This document shows positions 4,753-5,093 of a stretch of DNA of 5,093 bases, piece by piece; position 1 is the first letter of the stretch, and each line of letters starts with the position of its first letter. The notes below the pieces were generated by a model. The model did not search any database, was not told the DNA's origin, and worked only from the letters and a program-made list of their open reading frames with translations. This stretch comes from Methanothrix sp. GTDB taxonomy: Archaea; Halobacteriota; Methanosarcinia; Methanotrichales; Methanotrichaceae. Made by a program: the position numbers and the translations under genes. Where the stretch lies: positions 1 through 5,093 of the forward strand of contig JAQVZT010000210.1 in NCBI GenBank assembly GCA_028708055.1, read 5' to 3'.

Positions 4753-5093
4753 CTAGCTTTGATGCGCTGCGCCGTCGCCCAGCTTTGCCTGGCACATGGC
4801 GGAAGGGCCCGTTTTTCCTTAACCCATTCCGTCAGGAAATTGATAGTATCCTGGTCGTGGGGGTAGCCGCTGCCGATCTTGCAGTGCATGGATGACTCCA
4901 GCTCCCGCATTGATGCGTCCCTTCTTACCTTGGCAAGGATGGATGCGGCTGAGACGACGTGGTGGTGCTGATCGGCCTTGTGCTCGGCCTGAAGGATCAT
5001 GCTGGTTTTGCTCGCGGCCTTCACACGATCTGCGAACCTCTGCGCATTCACATCGGCGGCATCGAGCATGCCCCGGTCGGCATGCAAATTGGC
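4743..5093 (-). CDS. rnhB: Ribonuclease HII, C-terminal part (N-terminus beyond the window)
   Basis: RNase HII cleaves the RNA strand of RNA/DNA hybrids and starts removal of single misincorporated ribonucleotides. The frame runs off the right edge; 116 residues are visible out of about 210-230 usual for archaeal enzymes. The sequence before the first in-frame TTG is still open, so that TTG (5087) is not a start. Visible family motifs are L-D-A-A-D-V-N with a catalytic Asp, then 30 residues on H-K-A-D with the last catalytic Asp, followed by V-V-S-A-A-S-I-L-A-K-V-R-R-D, G-S-G-Y-P-H-D, and R-Q-S-W near the end. That 30-residue spacing matches the archaeal enzyme of Thermococcus (D105 and D135). 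The first two catalytic acids (in the N-terminal G-x-D-E-A-G-R-G motif) are outside the window. The usual G-Y-P-S-D-P is here G-Y-P-H-D-Q. The aminotransferase follows on the same strand after 104 bases. Confidence 0.93.
   Translation of the reverse strand, partial: ANLHADRGMLDAADVNAQRFADRVKAASKTSMILQAEHKADQHHHVVSAASILAKVRRDASMRELESSMHCKIGSGYPHDQDTINFLTEWVKEKRALPPCARQSWATAQRIKASFI

Overview
The window looks like chromosomal DNA from a methanogenic or related euryarchaeon. It has archaeal TATA boxes (TTTATATA- and TTTATAAG-type), ribosome binding sites complementary to an archaeal 16S tail, an archaeal-style RNase HII, and a very long secreted, Asn-X-Ser/Thr-rich modular protein. Base composition is near even in genes and A+T rich between them. 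Methanothrix/Methanosarcinales is my best guess for the lineage, but that is inference and no marker gene here proves it.

All three genes lie on the minus strand, so transcription runs right to left. At the right edge (5093-4743) is the C-terminal half of RNase HII (rnhB), cut by the window. After a 104-base gap holding a TATA box and four tandem 13-bp repeats comes a complete class V PLP aminotransferase of 381 residues (4638-3493) of the alanine/serine/aspartate:2-oxoacid type. A 216-base A+T-rich gap follows (3492-3277), with an oligo-T terminator, short tandem duplications and a second promoter.

The left 3.3 kb (3276 to 1) is one uninterrupted minus-strand frame. It encodes at least 1092 residues of an exported protein and runs off the window without a stop. 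The protein has an N-terminal signal peptide followed by a mosaic of two unrelated module types that I define from internal alignment. Type 2, about 105 residues, occurs three times (signature V-S-P-x-x-G-x-W-N-D-[ST]-[FY]-x-Y, ending in G-P). Type 1, about 105-120 residues, occurs at least seven times (signature L-x-G-P ... G-G-N-R-Y-x-Y-x-W-x-x-x-F-D). The order is signal, 2, 1, 1, 1, 2, 1, 2, 1, 1, 1 (cut). I see no catalytic motif and no PKD signature. Its likely place is the archaeal cell surface, as an S-layer-associated, sheath or adhesin-like glycoprotein; the missing C-terminus would show how it is anchored.

The two housekeeping genes (RNA/DNA hybrid repair; amino-acid transamination) show no functional link to the surface protein, which has its own promoter. 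No RNA gene, mobile element or CRISPR array was found. The main points of interest are the modular surface protein and the small tandem repeats, one set in each intergenic or leader region.
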